Source of the DNA: XYA12-FULL-58-9 sp001798605
GTDB taxonomy: Bacteria; Myxococcota; XYA12-FULL-58-9
NCBI GenBank assembly: GCA_036736205.1
Contig: DAINMX010000057.1
Location: 1-31,738, forward strand
Direction: 5' to 3'
Length of the DNA stretch: 31,738 nucleotides
The notes under the pieces were generated by a model that worked only from the letters and a program-made list of their open reading frames with translations, was not told the DNA's origin and searched no databases. Both the position numbers and the translations under genes were made by a program. Each line of letters begins with the position of its first letter. Within the stretch, counting starts at the first letter, position 1. Positions 15,396 through 23,269 of the stretch are shown here, in pieces.

Positions 15396-15845
15396 ATGTC
15401 AGACCTCAGCAACCTCTACCAAGACCTCATTTTGGACCACAACGCCTCACCGAGGAACTTCGGCGAGCTCGACTGCCCCACCCACCGCAAGGAGGGCTCC
15501 AATCCCCTTTGCGGTGACAACCTGGTACTGTCGTTACGAGTCGAGGACGATATCATCGTCGATGTGCGATTCTCCGGCTCCGGTTGTGCGATCTCGAAGG
15601 CCTCAGCGTCATTGATGACCGCTGCCCTCAAGGGCAAGACTATCGGCGAGGCTGAAGCTCTGTTCGCCTCGTTCAAAGACCTGCTCACCAGTCTGGAACC
15701 CTCACCGGCATCGGCGAACCAGTTGGGGAAACTCGCGGCCTTCTCTGGGGTGCGGCAGTTCCCCTCTCGCGTCAAGTGCGCCACCTTGGCCTGGCACACC
15801 CTCGAAGCCGCATTGCATGCCAATGACGTAGCTTCCACGGAGTGA
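15396..15845 (+). CDS. sufU: SufU-type sulfur-transfer protein
   Basis: 149 aa from the ATG at 15396, with GGGAG and AGG upstream. The zinc-ligand set of SufU is present: Cys39 and Asp41 in NPLCGDN, Cys64 in GSGCAISKAS and Cys128 in RVKCAT. The sequence between residues 80 and 125 fits the extra segment that distinguishes SufU from IscU. In known systems SufU accepts persulfide from SufS by ligand exchange. Its presence right after sufS, with no sufE in the window, indicates a SufSU rather than a SufSE system. Confidence 0.93.
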   Translation: MSDLSNLYQDLILDHNASPRNFGELDCPTHRKEGSNPLCGDNLVLSLRVEDDIIVDVRFSGSGCAISKASASLMTAALKGKTIGEAEALFASFKDLLTSLEPSPASANQLGKLAAFSGVRQFPSRVKCATLAWHTLEAALHANDVASTE

Positions 15846-15849
15846 AGAC

Positions 15850-16404
15850 ATGAGTGATTGGATTGAGCTCAGTCGCGATTGTCATGCGGTGCAAATCCCC
15901 TACGGCACCCCCGTCACTTTGCGCTCCGGCACCAAGGTCGCGATTACCCAAAACCTGGGCGACACATTGACCGTCGAGACTTACAGCGGCTATCTCGCAA
16001 GAATCGCGGCTGCCGATGCCGACGCCGTGGGCCTCACTCCAGCAGATATGGCCATCCAGCCTAAACAAGATGACGGGCCCGTTGATGTGGAGCGAATTCG
16101 GGAGGTTCTGTCGACTTGTTATGATCCGGAAATCCCGGTCAACATCGTCGAACTCGGCCTCGTGTACGACACCCGTATTGAGACAATCGGAGAAGGACCC
16201 AACGCTAACAAACTCACCGTCACCATCGACCTGACCCTGACCGCACCCGGCTGCGGCATGGGGGAGATCCTCAAGGAAGACATCGAGCGCAAACTTGGTG
16301 CTCTGCCCAATGTCGCCGAAGCCCGCGTGGAGATCGTCCTCGACCCACCTTGGGACCCGAGCATGATGTCGGAGGCGGCGCGCCTCGAAGCGGGGCTTTA
16401 TTAG
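15850..16404 (+). CDS. sufT: SufT, MIP18/DUF59-family Fe-S maturation factor
   Basis: 184 aa; ATG at 15850 with GGAG about seven bases upstream, four bases after the sufU stop. The N-terminal 75 residues (RDCHAVQIPYGTPVTL, LGDTLTV) are the extension peculiar to the SufT type. The DUF59 domain follows, with YDPEIPVNIVELGLVYD (91-107), the TAPGCGMGEI loop containing the conserved Cys, and the C-terminal DPPWDPSMMSEAAR. It helps deliver clusters to client proteins. Last gene of the suf operon. Confidence 0.93.
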   Translation: MSDWIELSRDCHAVQIPYGTPVTLRSGTKVAITQNLGDTLTVETYSGYLARIAAADADAVGLTPADMAIQPKQDDGPVDVERIREVLSTCYDPEIPVNIVELGLVYDTRIETIGEGPNANKLTVTIDLTLTAPGCGMGEILKEDIERKLGALPNVAEARVEIVLDPPWDPSMMSEAARLEAGLY

Positions 16405-16445
16405 GCTCCCCGCGACGCGCCAGAGAGGACACACGGATCTGGAAC

Positions 16446-17132
16446 CTAGCTCCTCCCGGATTCGAAGATATCGTTGAGCGCATCCTCTATTGCCTTGTTT
16501 GATGCGAACTTCGCCCTGAATGCGGCCACATTGCCGTTGGCTTTGAAATGCTGAATCAAGTCCCCAGACCACTCGTCGAGCATTTCATCTCCATGTTGAC
16601 TGTTGCAGGCAATGAATGCGAGCAAGTCTTGGCAGTCCTCCAACAATCCATACTGCGAGATGATGGTATCGGCAAAGTCGATCTCATAGACGCCATGATC
16701 CAGGTCGACTTGCTGAAGCAGTTCCGTGTAGCGCGGAATGTATCGTTCTTCCTCAAGCGCCAGCAAGAAGGCCGTCTTCAGCAAGAAAGGTGTTTCATCA
16801 TCCTCCCAGGTGTGTTCATTGGCTTGGATAGCGATTCCGTGCACAACCAGTTCTTCAACCTGAGGCTGTAGATCAAGCTCGAAACAGCGAGCCCAGAAGG
16901 CATATTGATCCTGGCCGTGGACCCCAAGGAGATTGTCAGGGTAGGGATAGCAATGTGGTACAAATTGACCGTCTTGACGTACGCCAAACTGATACGTCGC
17001 GCTCTTTCCCCACTCTTTGCTCGTCTTGACAGTCTTTCTGAACGTCTTTGCGTTTGCGGTCTCGTCGACAAACGCCTTCAGCACTCTCTTCACATCTTTT
17101 TCGCTAGCCAGGTCGACTTCCCATTGTCTCAT
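16446..17132 (-). CDS. Unrecognised acidic protein, partner of the WGR gene
   Basis: 228 aa from the ATG at 17132 (MRQWEVDLASEKDV), preceded by GGGGAG; an ATG at 17168 would overlap the WGR gene. The start lies one base after the WGR stop at 17134, so the two are almost certainly one operon. Soluble and acidic overall, with no signal peptide, membrane segment or catalytic motif that I recognise. There are aromatic stretches (YQFGVRQDGQFVPHCYPYP, DQYAFWARCFELD), then a helical C-terminal half. Codon use is A/T richer than in the suf genes. Function unknown. Confidence 0.75.
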   Translation of the reverse strand: MRQWEVDLASEKDVKRVLKAFVDETANAKTFRKTVKTSKEWGKSATYQFGVRQDGQFVPHCYPYPDNLLGVHGQDQYAFWARCFELDLQPQVEELVVHGIAIQANEHTWEDDETPFLLKTAFLLALEEERYIPRYTELLQQVDLDHGVYEIDFADTIISQYGLLEDCQDLLAFIACNSQHGDEMLDEWSGDLIQHFKANGNVAAFRAKFASNKAIEDALNDIFESGRS

Positions 17133-17133
17133 T

Positions 17134-19320
17134 CTAAAGACTCCCCGCTTTCTCATCTTGCTCAACAATGTAACCTTCTATTTCAGTGGCGATTGCCGGC
17201 GAGTGTTCCCGGAGAGCCTCGAGAAAATCTCGCCGGTTGTTGCGGTTTTTCAGATGGCGTTTGAGCCCGCGTTTGTACTGACGCTTGAATGCCTTGATGC
17301 CGATATCGGTCTTGGCAAGGAGACGTTGCAGTCCCGTCAGGTTTTCCTCTTCCCACTTTCCCCAGTCCAATGTCAGATCGACTAACTGCCTTGCCTCGAG
17401 GAGATTCCACATCTCGTGATCAACCACCCACTGCCAAACAAATGCTCGTGCCCATTTGTGTTCAGGGATGGTCACAAGGAGAGGATCTCGTACAGCCAGG
17501 CCTGCGGTGCCCTTCTGTGAGATCAACAGCTCAATCGCGAGCCGAAAATGATCTAGGCGCTGGCCGCATTTGGAATAGAGCGCTTCCCAAAGCGCAAGAC
17601 CCTCGAGATAGCGACCCTTGGCTTGAAATGCAAAAGTGGGGCTCTTCAGGTGCGGACTGCTCTCGAGATACGCCACCAGGCGCTCCAATCCTGCATTGAG
17701 AGCTTTGGCCTTCTTGAGCGATTGCACCTCTATCAGGTAGGCATTCTTGCAGTCGAGAGTGTCGGTGCCCAGCTTCTGCTCGTCAACTTTCGGGAAGGAC
17801 TTGGTCGGCAAAGTGACCGATGCCAATTCGTCATCAAAGAGACCAAGGTCGTCCAAGTCGACTTCTACGATAGGGCCGTCTAGGTGGTATCGAGCTAAGG
17901 AGCCGTCCGCACTGTCGAAGGTGCCGTCGTCGACAGGGTGCCAGGCCAGTCCAGAGCGCCATGATCCGTCGAGTTTGAGCTTACGCAGGACCGGTCTATG
18001 GACATTCATTTGGACCCAAACGTGTTTGCCATCTGAGTCCATCCAAAGACGACTGACAGGATTGTCGAGTTCTCCGGGCAGACAATCTATCATACTGCCC
18101 CCGGCTATTTGACGTTCGACCAACCCGGCAAGTTGCCGCTTCTGAATCAGCGCTAGCTCACGCTCGGAAAACCTGTCCGCCGGATGATCAAAGACAGGAA
18201 GGCGGCCTTCCAACGCGAATGGATCGCAAGACCAGACTTCTATGAGTGATTGGACGAACGTCTGGCCATCTCTTTTTACTATCTGAAAGTGGGAATACGA
18301 ATTTCGGACAAGCTTCGCCGCCGAGCGATGCGCAACCGTGCAACTTGCATAGGGGTTAAAGTTAAGTGTGCGACCCTGGTCAACAACCTGGTCGCCATAC
18401 TCCTGAAACAGCGATGTCTTGTCATCCAGATTGAGAGTTGAAAGACCCGGCACTTGCTCGACGACTTCGCCCCCTTCTATCTTCAAAGAAAGGTGACTCA
18501 GGAAGATGCGCTCTTCCTTGGAGCTGACCAGTGTCATGTCCATGCTGGTTGGAATACTGAACTTGTAGCTAACGTCCAGTTTGGGCACGCGGACGACCAG
18601 AACATAGCTACGGCCCCACTCGCGACCAATCGAGCCCGCCATATAGATGCGAGAACGACCAGGATCCCACAGCAGAGATTTGACAGTTTCTAGCCTTTTC
18701 AAATCGGAAGAGCATTCATATGTCTTCTTTTTCAAATCGTATATTGAGACGCAGGCGCGATCATCAGCAACGAGAACGCGATCTTCGCTCAGAAACTCCA
18801 TCATTTGGATCCATGAGTTTGTTCTGGGTTGCGGGCACGAATGAAAAGAATCTGTCTTGCGACGCTTGCCTTTGACCACCTGGAACACGCTCACCCGCGA
18901 GCAGTACTCGTGTGGATCTACTCCGTTAACGAGTTCATACTTCGTTGCCTGGGTTCCTGCATCCCCTTCAGTCTTCGTGGCATCTGTCTTTTTGGCAGCT
19001 GTCTTTTTGGCAGCTATCTTCTTGGCAGCTGTCTTTTTGGCAGCTGTTTTCGTGGTGGACTTCTGGTCGTCGTCCTTTCTTGGAGCTGCACTGGCCTTCT
19101 CAGCCGATTCCACATAGCCCTTCTTCAGCTTCTGAGCCACGAGCTTGTCGTATGAGGTTTGGGCAGCCTGGCTGTCGGCAAAACTCTTTGTCTTTGTTTG
19201 TCCTGCAGTGCCAAGCCGACCAAACGTAACAGTATGGGCGGAGCCAGTCAGCTCGATTTTCCAGAACTTGTTCGAGTCACCTTGGTTGAATACGAAATAG
19301 CGCCCCGGTCTTGATGTCAT
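17134..19320 (-). CDS. WGR-domain protein with AAKKT-repeat linker and large unknown C-terminus
   Basis: 728 aa from the ATG at 19320, with AAAGG about nine bases upstream. Residues 1-72 are a WGR domain (FWKIELTG, then TFGRLGTAGQ; Phe replaces the first Trp of the WGR motif), a module found in PARPs and in MolR-like bacterial proteins that binds nucleic acid or protein. Residues 80-125 form a basic histone-H1-like linker of AAKKT repeats. Residues 130-540 are beta-rich with repeated short strands (RVLVADDRACVSIYDLK, KHVWVQMNVH), possibly a propeller. Residues 545-728 are helical. No PARP catalytic or DUF4132-like motif is seen. It is paired with the small gene downstream. A/T-rich codon use suggests recent arrival. 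Confidence 0.8.
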   Translation of the reverse strand: MTSRPGRYFVFNQGDSNKFWKIELTGSAHTVTFGRLGTAGQTKTKSFADSQAAQTSYDKLVAQKLKKGYVESAEKASAAPRKDDDQKSTTKTAAKKTAAKKIAAKKTAAKKTDATKTEGDAGTQATKYELVNGVDPHEYCSRVSVFQVVKGKRRKTDSFHSCPQPRTNSWIQMMEFLSEDRVLVADDRACVSIYDLKKKTYECSSDLKRLETVKSLLWDPGRSRIYMAGSIGREWGRSYVLVVRVPKLDVSYKFSIPTSMDMTLVSSKEERIFLSHLSLKIEGGEVVEQVPGLSTLNLDDKTSLFQEYGDQVVDQGRTLNFNPYASCTVAHRSAAKLVRNSYSHFQIVKRDGQTFVQSLIEVWSCDPFALEGRLPVFDHPADRFSERELALIQKRQLAGLVERQIAGGSMIDCLPGELDNPVSRLWMDSDGKHVWVQMNVHRPVLRKLKLDGSWRSGLAWHPVDDGTFDSADGSLARYHLDGPIVEVDLDDLGLFDDELASVTLPTKSFPKVDEQKLGTDTLDCKNAYLIEVQSLKKAKALNAGLERLVAYLESSPHLKSPTFAFQAKGRYLEGLALWEALYSKCGQRLDHFRLAIELLISQKGTAGLAVRDPLLVTIPEHKWARAFVWQWVVDHEMWNLLEARQLVDLTLDWGKWEEENLTGLQRLLAKTDIGIKAFKRQYKRGLKRHLKNRNNRRDFLEALREHSPAIATEIEGYIVEQDEKAGSL
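18986..19045 (-). repeat. Four tandem 15-bp repeats encoding AAKKT
   Basis: Units GTCTTTTTGGCAGCT begin at 18986 and 19001, a variant ATCTTCTTGGCAGCT at 19016, and another exact copy at 19031; a degenerate unit follows. Read on the minus strand they give AAKK followed by Thr or Ile. The near-identity at DNA level points to recent slippage expansion. Confidence 0.9.
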
Positions 19321-19443
19321 TGGGATTGCCTTTCATGTAAGCACCAACTTTGCCGGGCTGTTTCTCCTGACTCTCTCGGTCCAGAGCCTGCGGCGCATCG
19401 GCTGGGAAGTAGGTGAACCGCAGCGGAGCGCAGATCGGCGATT

Positions 19444-19665
19444 TCATGAGGTATGCTCCAGTGCTGCGGCGGAGTCATGAATCGAGCAAGGCCCGACCAC
19501 CGCGAGCACACGGCTGTCTTCGCCGTGCAGCATTCGGCTGATGGTTGCTCGACCGACATTAACCGTATTCTCGACAGCCTCATTTGCTGGCAGAGCCGCA
19601 TGCAGCCTGGCTGGTGGCGCCAAGGGCTCATAGCCCACAATTCTGGTATCATGGTATTTCGACAT
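19444..19665 (-). pseudogene. Truncated 5' fragment of a DAHP synthase (aroG-type) gene
   Basis: From the ATG at 19665 (TAGGA just upstream) there are only 73 codons before TGA at 19444. The peptide matches the N-terminus of type I 3-deoxy-7-phosphoheptulonate synthase, the first shikimate-pathway enzyme: TRIVGYEPLAPPARL, then ENTVNVGRATISRMLHGEDS, then the hallmark VVGPCSIHD at about residues 58-66. The full enzyme is about 350 residues, so the whole catalytic barrel beyond the first strand is missing. After the stop a shifted frame may carry a few more family-like residues (EIADLR) before similarity ends. The WGR gene starts 124 bases further on. A remnant left by an insertion or deletion is the likely explanation. 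Confidence 0.8.
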
Positions 19666-19907
19666 ATTCCTACCTTGCCGACCTTCGATTTGTTTGCTCC
19701 GCCGCACCCAGCTGCTTAGCAGACTCCAGGCAACTGTTCCATATTGGTTCCGCGAGAGGAACTGCCCCTGACGCGCGCCTGTTGCCTGCGCTCCCGAAGG
19801 CGCGCCGCGACAGCCAGCATCCCCGTGCAGACAGATTGCCGCGGTGTTGCGGCGTGCCCATCTTTCAGGGTAGGGACGGGTCGAAAGAGCAGAGGAAAGT
19901 CTTACAC
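19666..19907. promoter_or_regulatory. Intergenic region before the plus-strand hydro-lyase, with a GTTCC/GGAAC inverted repeat
   Basis: No convincing gene in these 242 bases. GTTCC (19747-19751) and GGAAC (19758-19762) form an inverted repeat with a six-base spacer, and another TTCC lies just upstream. The same arm sequence occurs in the gltS leader (29596-29612). The function could be an operator or a transcript hairpin. AGAGGAAAG (19891-19899) is the ribosome-binding site of the following gene. Confidence 0.3.
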
Positions 19908-21719
19908 ATGGGCAAAACGATCATCGAAAAGATTCTCAAGAACCACAGTGACCACGAAGTCGAGTGCGGCCAGATCGCCGACATCACCATCGATTCCCGC
20001 GTCGCCCGAGATTTCGGCGGCGCCAACGTCGTCAAGAACGTTCGTACCGCTGGCCTGCGGATCGCCGACCCAAAGAAGACCTTCTTCACCTTCGATTGCA
20101 ACCCAGGCGGCTCAGATCAGAAATACGCGACCAATCAGCAAACCTGTCGCACTTTTGCCCGAGAGTCCGGTATCAAAGTCTTCGACATCGACGGAGGTAT
20201 TGGCACACACATCGCCATCGATCAGGGCCTCGCCATTCCCGGCTCGACGTTCGTCTCCACCGACTCCCACGCCAACATCCTCGGTGCCATTGGTGCCTTT
20301 GGCCAAGGCATGGGTGACCTCGACGTCGCCCACGCGTTTGCCCACGGGCGGGTGTGGTTCAAAGTCCCCCATAGCATTCAGGTCTCGCTGAGGGGACGCC
20401 CGAGTCCCCAAGCCACCGCCAAGGACATTGTCCTCGCCATGGTCAAGCATTTTGGTGCCAACGGATTGCTTGGCTTCGCCGCCGAGATCGACGGAGAGAT
20501 CGTCCCCGAGCTCAGTCTTTCCCAACGCATCACCATTGCGTCGATGGCCACGGAGATGGGCGGCATCATTGCCCTGTTCGTACCCAATGCTGACGTCGTC
20601 CTTCACTGCAAACATGCCAGCGGCAAAGAGATCGAAGTCATCACCGCCGACCCCGACGCGATCTACACCGACCGCGTTCAGGTCGACATCGAAGGCTTGG
20701 TGCCGCAGATGGCTCGCCCCGGACACCCCGAAGACGTAGTCGACGCCACAAGCGTCGCCGGGCGCAAGATCGACTCGGTGTTCATCGGCTCATGCACCAA
20801 CGGTCGCATGGAAGACCTGCGCGCAGCGGCCGAGATTCTCAAAGGCCGAAAAGTGGCCCCAGGGGTGGTACTCAAGATCGTCCCCGCCACCGATGCCGTA
20901 TGGCGCAAATGCCTCGATGAGGGCCTCTTCAAAGTATTCAAAGACGCCGGTGCCTTGGTGGGAAATGCTGGCTGCGGTGGCTGCGCCGCCGGACAGATTG
21001 GTCAAAACGGTCCAGGCGAAGTCACTGTCTCGACCGGCAATCGCAACTTCGCGGGCAAGCAGGGCAAGGGCGAAGTTTACCTCGCCTCGCCTGTCGTCGC
21101 CGCCGCCTCCGCCATCGCTGGCGAAATTGCCTTGCCGAACAACATTCCCCAGAAGCCCGCGTTGTTCACCGGCGGTAGGACTTCGACCGCCAATGCTTCG
21201 GCCAACCGAACTCCAGAAAACAAATCGGAGAAGAAACCGACACAATTCGTCGGGCGGGCCTGGGTCATCAAAGAAGACAACATCGACACCGACATGATCT
21301 TCCACAACAGCCATCTGACGGTGACTGACATTGCAGAGATGGGCCAATATGCCTTTGGAAATCTCGAGGGCTGGAAGGACTTCCCGAACAAGTCAAGACC
21401 GGGTGACATCGTTGTCGTCGGCAAAAATTTCGGTGCCGGCTCCTCCAGGCAACAGGCTGTGGATTGTTTCGCGAGCCTCGGCATCTCTCTCATCATCGCC
21501 GAGTCATTCGGTGCCATCTACGAGCGCAACGCCATCAACGCCGGCTTCCCCATCCTCGCCGCCGACCTCACCACAACTGACATCAGAAATGGCGACGAGA
21601 TCCGAGTCGACCTCGAACAAAGCGAGATCACCCTCGCCGACGCGAAGAAGGTCAAAGCCAATCCATTCTCAACTGTGCAATTGCAGATCTATCAACGGGG
21701 CGGACTCTTGGCGGGCTGA
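19908..21719 (+). CDS. Fused aconitase-superfamily hydro-lyase (LeuC-LeuD/homoaconitase type)
   Basis: 603 aa from the ATG at 19908. Residues 1-405 are the catalytic large domain with [4Fe-4S] ligands Cys296 (GSCTNGR), Cys356 and Cys359 (AGCGGCAAG), and STDSH and GAIGAFGQGMGD motifs. A low-complexity linker (410-445) leads to a swivel domain (448-603) with NIDTDMI and GAGSSRQQA. LeuC-type enzymes normally carry these as two proteins. The family interconverts hydroxy-tricarboxylates by dehydration/hydration; substrate is uncertain (isopropylmalate, citrate, homocitrate or similar). Oddly the normal Asp-His pair reads FDCNPGG (Asp63-Cys64), so the equivalent of aconitase His101 is missing. It faces the citrate operon and overlaps the end of citF by 28 bases. 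Confidence 0.88.
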   Translation: MGKTIIEKILKNHSDHEVECGQIADITIDSRVARDFGGANVVKNVRTAGLRIADPKKTFFTFDCNPGGSDQKYATNQQTCRTFARESGIKVFDIDGGIGTHIAIDQGLAIPGSTFVSTDSHANILGAIGAFGQGMGDLDVAHAFAHGRVWFKVPHSIQVSLRGRPSPQATAKDIVLAMVKHFGANGLLGFAAEIDGEIVPELSLSQRITIASMATEMGGIIALFVPNADVVLHCKHASGKEIEVITADPDAIYTDRVQVDIEGLVPQMARPGHPEDVVDATSVAGRKIDSVFIGSCTNGRMEDLRAAAEILKGRKVAPGVVLKIVPATDAVWRKCLDEGLFKVFKDAGALVGNAGCGGCAAGQIGQNGPGEVTVSTGNRNFAGKQGKGEVYLASPVVAAASAIAGEIALPNNIPQKPALFTGGRTSTANASANRTPENKSEKKPTQFVGRAWVIKEDNIDTDMIFHNSHLTVTDIAEMGQYAFGNLEGWKDFPNKSRPGDIVVVGKNFGAGSSRQQAVDCFASLGISLIIAESFGAIYERNAINAGFPILAADLTTTDIRNGDEIRVDLEQSEITLADAKKVKANPFSTVQLQIYQRGGLLAG

Positions 21720-23269
21720 TCCGCCACCTTCCACACCGTGTCGATGACGGTGCCATCGACCCACTTGATGACTGCCACCGGTTCATCGGTGAGCACCGGT
21801 TTTTGTGGCACACCGCACATCTTCTCGACATCGTTTTTGATTTCTTCGAGGGTTCGAATTGGTAGAGAGGAGCCCTTCACCGCATCGAGGAGGTCCTTGC
21901 GCCTTGGATTGATGGCGATGCCACGCTCGGTGGCGACCACATCGATGAGCTCGCCAGGACCCGTCAGGGTGGTGACCCGGTCGACGATGACGGGGATGCG
22001 ATCGCGGAACGATGGCACCGCGAGGACCGTGCAGCCGGCGAACAAGCAGTTCTGCCAACCGCCGATGCCGTGCAGCAAACGACCATCGGAGTGGGTGTTG
22101 ACGTTGGCGTTGAAGTCGAGGTCGACCTCGGTGGCACCGAGTACGGTGACATCGACCATCGAGGCGAAGTTCCCTTTGCCGTGGTAGTTGTACGACGTAA
22201 ACGGCGAGGACGAGACGTGCCGCGGATCATTGGCGAGGTTCTTCACCCCATCGAGATCGAAGGTCTGCCCATCCAAGATGTAATCGGTGAGACCTTCATG
22301 GAGTAGCTCCACGAGGTAACGGGTCGATCCCCCCCGGACGAAGCGGGCCTTGACCCCCGCCTCGCGCATCATGGTTTTGAGGAACTGGACGAACCCCAAA
22401 GCGATACCGCCGGCACCTGCCTGAAAGGAAAACCCGTCACGCATGATGCCCGTATCCCGGACAAAACGGGCGATGTTCTCGGCGATGAGCAAGCGGTCGG
22501 GGCTCTTGGTGATCTGAGTGGTGCCAGAGACAATCTTTGCCGGATCCCCCACCGACGGCAGCTCCACAACACAGTCGACGTTGTTGCCCTGGATCTGCCA
22601 AGGAATGCACGGAAACGGCACGAGGTTGTCGGTGACGACGATGACGTGCTCGGCATAGATGGAATCGGCGAGAGCAAAACCGAGGGAGCCGCAGGCTGAA
22701 GGACCATGGCTGCCATCGGCATTACCGAACGGATCGGCCGTCGGTGCGGCGACAATGGCGACGTCAATCTTCACTTCGCCATCTTGGATGGCCTGCCAGC
22801 GTCCCCCGTGGGAACGCAGCACTCCCAGGCCGCGCATCTTACCTGTGGAACAATAGTCTCCCAAGGCACCGTTCATACTCCCCTCGATGTGGTGCACGAC
22901 ACCCTTCTCCATCAAGTCAATCACCGGCGTGTGACATGGGAAGGAGGCGCTCGGAAACCACATGAGGTCCTTGACCCCGAGTCTCGCCGCTGCCTGCAAG
23001 GCCGCCACCGCCACCTTGTCACCGTCGCGGAAATGATGATGCGATGAGATGACCATGCCATCACGCAGATCGCATTTTTTGAGCGCTGTCTCGAGATCGG
23101 CGACCCGTTTGTCACCGTTGGCAGGATAGTCGGAAGCGCTTCGCACCGATGGCGCCTGCTTGCGACCTTCGGGTTTGTGCATACCGACGCCGGCGTACGC
23201 AAACGCTGATTGGCCATTGACCTCGGATGGAACTCGGCGCCCCGCGGCGTTTTTGACAAACGTTGTCAT
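21692..23269 (-). CDS. citF: Citrate lyase alpha subunit (citrate CoA-transferase)
   Basis: 525 aa; ATG at 23269 overlaps the upstream citDE stop by four bases and has GAGGAAGGTGA before it. It matches CitF: the N-terminus (NAAGRRVPSEVNGQSAFAY), ISSHHHFRDGD, SHGPSACGSLGFALADS, and QAGAGGIALGF in the CoA-transferase fold. It exchanges acetyl for citryl on the acyl carrier domain. With CitE and CitD it cleaves citrate to acetate and oxaloacetate in the cytoplasm. The 3' end overlaps the convergent hydro-lyase gene by 28 bases. Accessory genes citC, citG and citX are not in the window. Confidence 0.93.
   Translation of the reverse strand: MTTFVKNAAGRRVPSEVNGQSAFAYAGVGMHKPEGRKQAPSVRSASDYPANGDKRVADLETALKKCDLRDGMVISSHHHFRDGDKVAVAALQAAARLGVKDLMWFPSASFPCHTPVIDLMEKGVVHHIEGSMNGALGDYCSTGKMRGLGVLRSHGGRWQAIQDGEVKIDVAIVAAPTADPFGNADGSHGPSACGSLGFALADSIYAEHVIVVTDNLVPFPCIPWQIQGNNVDCVVELPSVGDPAKIVSGTTQITKSPDRLLIAENIARFVRDTGIMRDGFSFQAGAGGIALGFVQFLKTMMREAGVKARFVRGGSTRYLVELLHEGLTDYILDGQTFDLDGVKNLANDPRHVSSSPFTSYNYHGKGNFASMVDVTVLGATEVDLDFNANVNTHSDGRLLHGIGGWQNCLFAGCTVLAVPSFRDRIPVIVDRVTTLTGPGELIDVVATERGIAINPRRKDLLDAVKGSSLPIRTLEEIKNDVEKMCGVPQKPVLTDEPVAVIKWVDGTVIDTVWKVADQPAKSPPR

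Noticed and set aside
16405..16445. Terminator after the suf operon
   Set aside because: Only weak self-complementarity and no T-run are visible in the 41-base gap.
19317..19652. Minus-strand open frame of 111 codons overlapping the aroG remnant
   Set aside because: It is the shifted frame of the DAHP synthase fragment. At most a few residues after the stop resemble the family, so it is not a separate gene.
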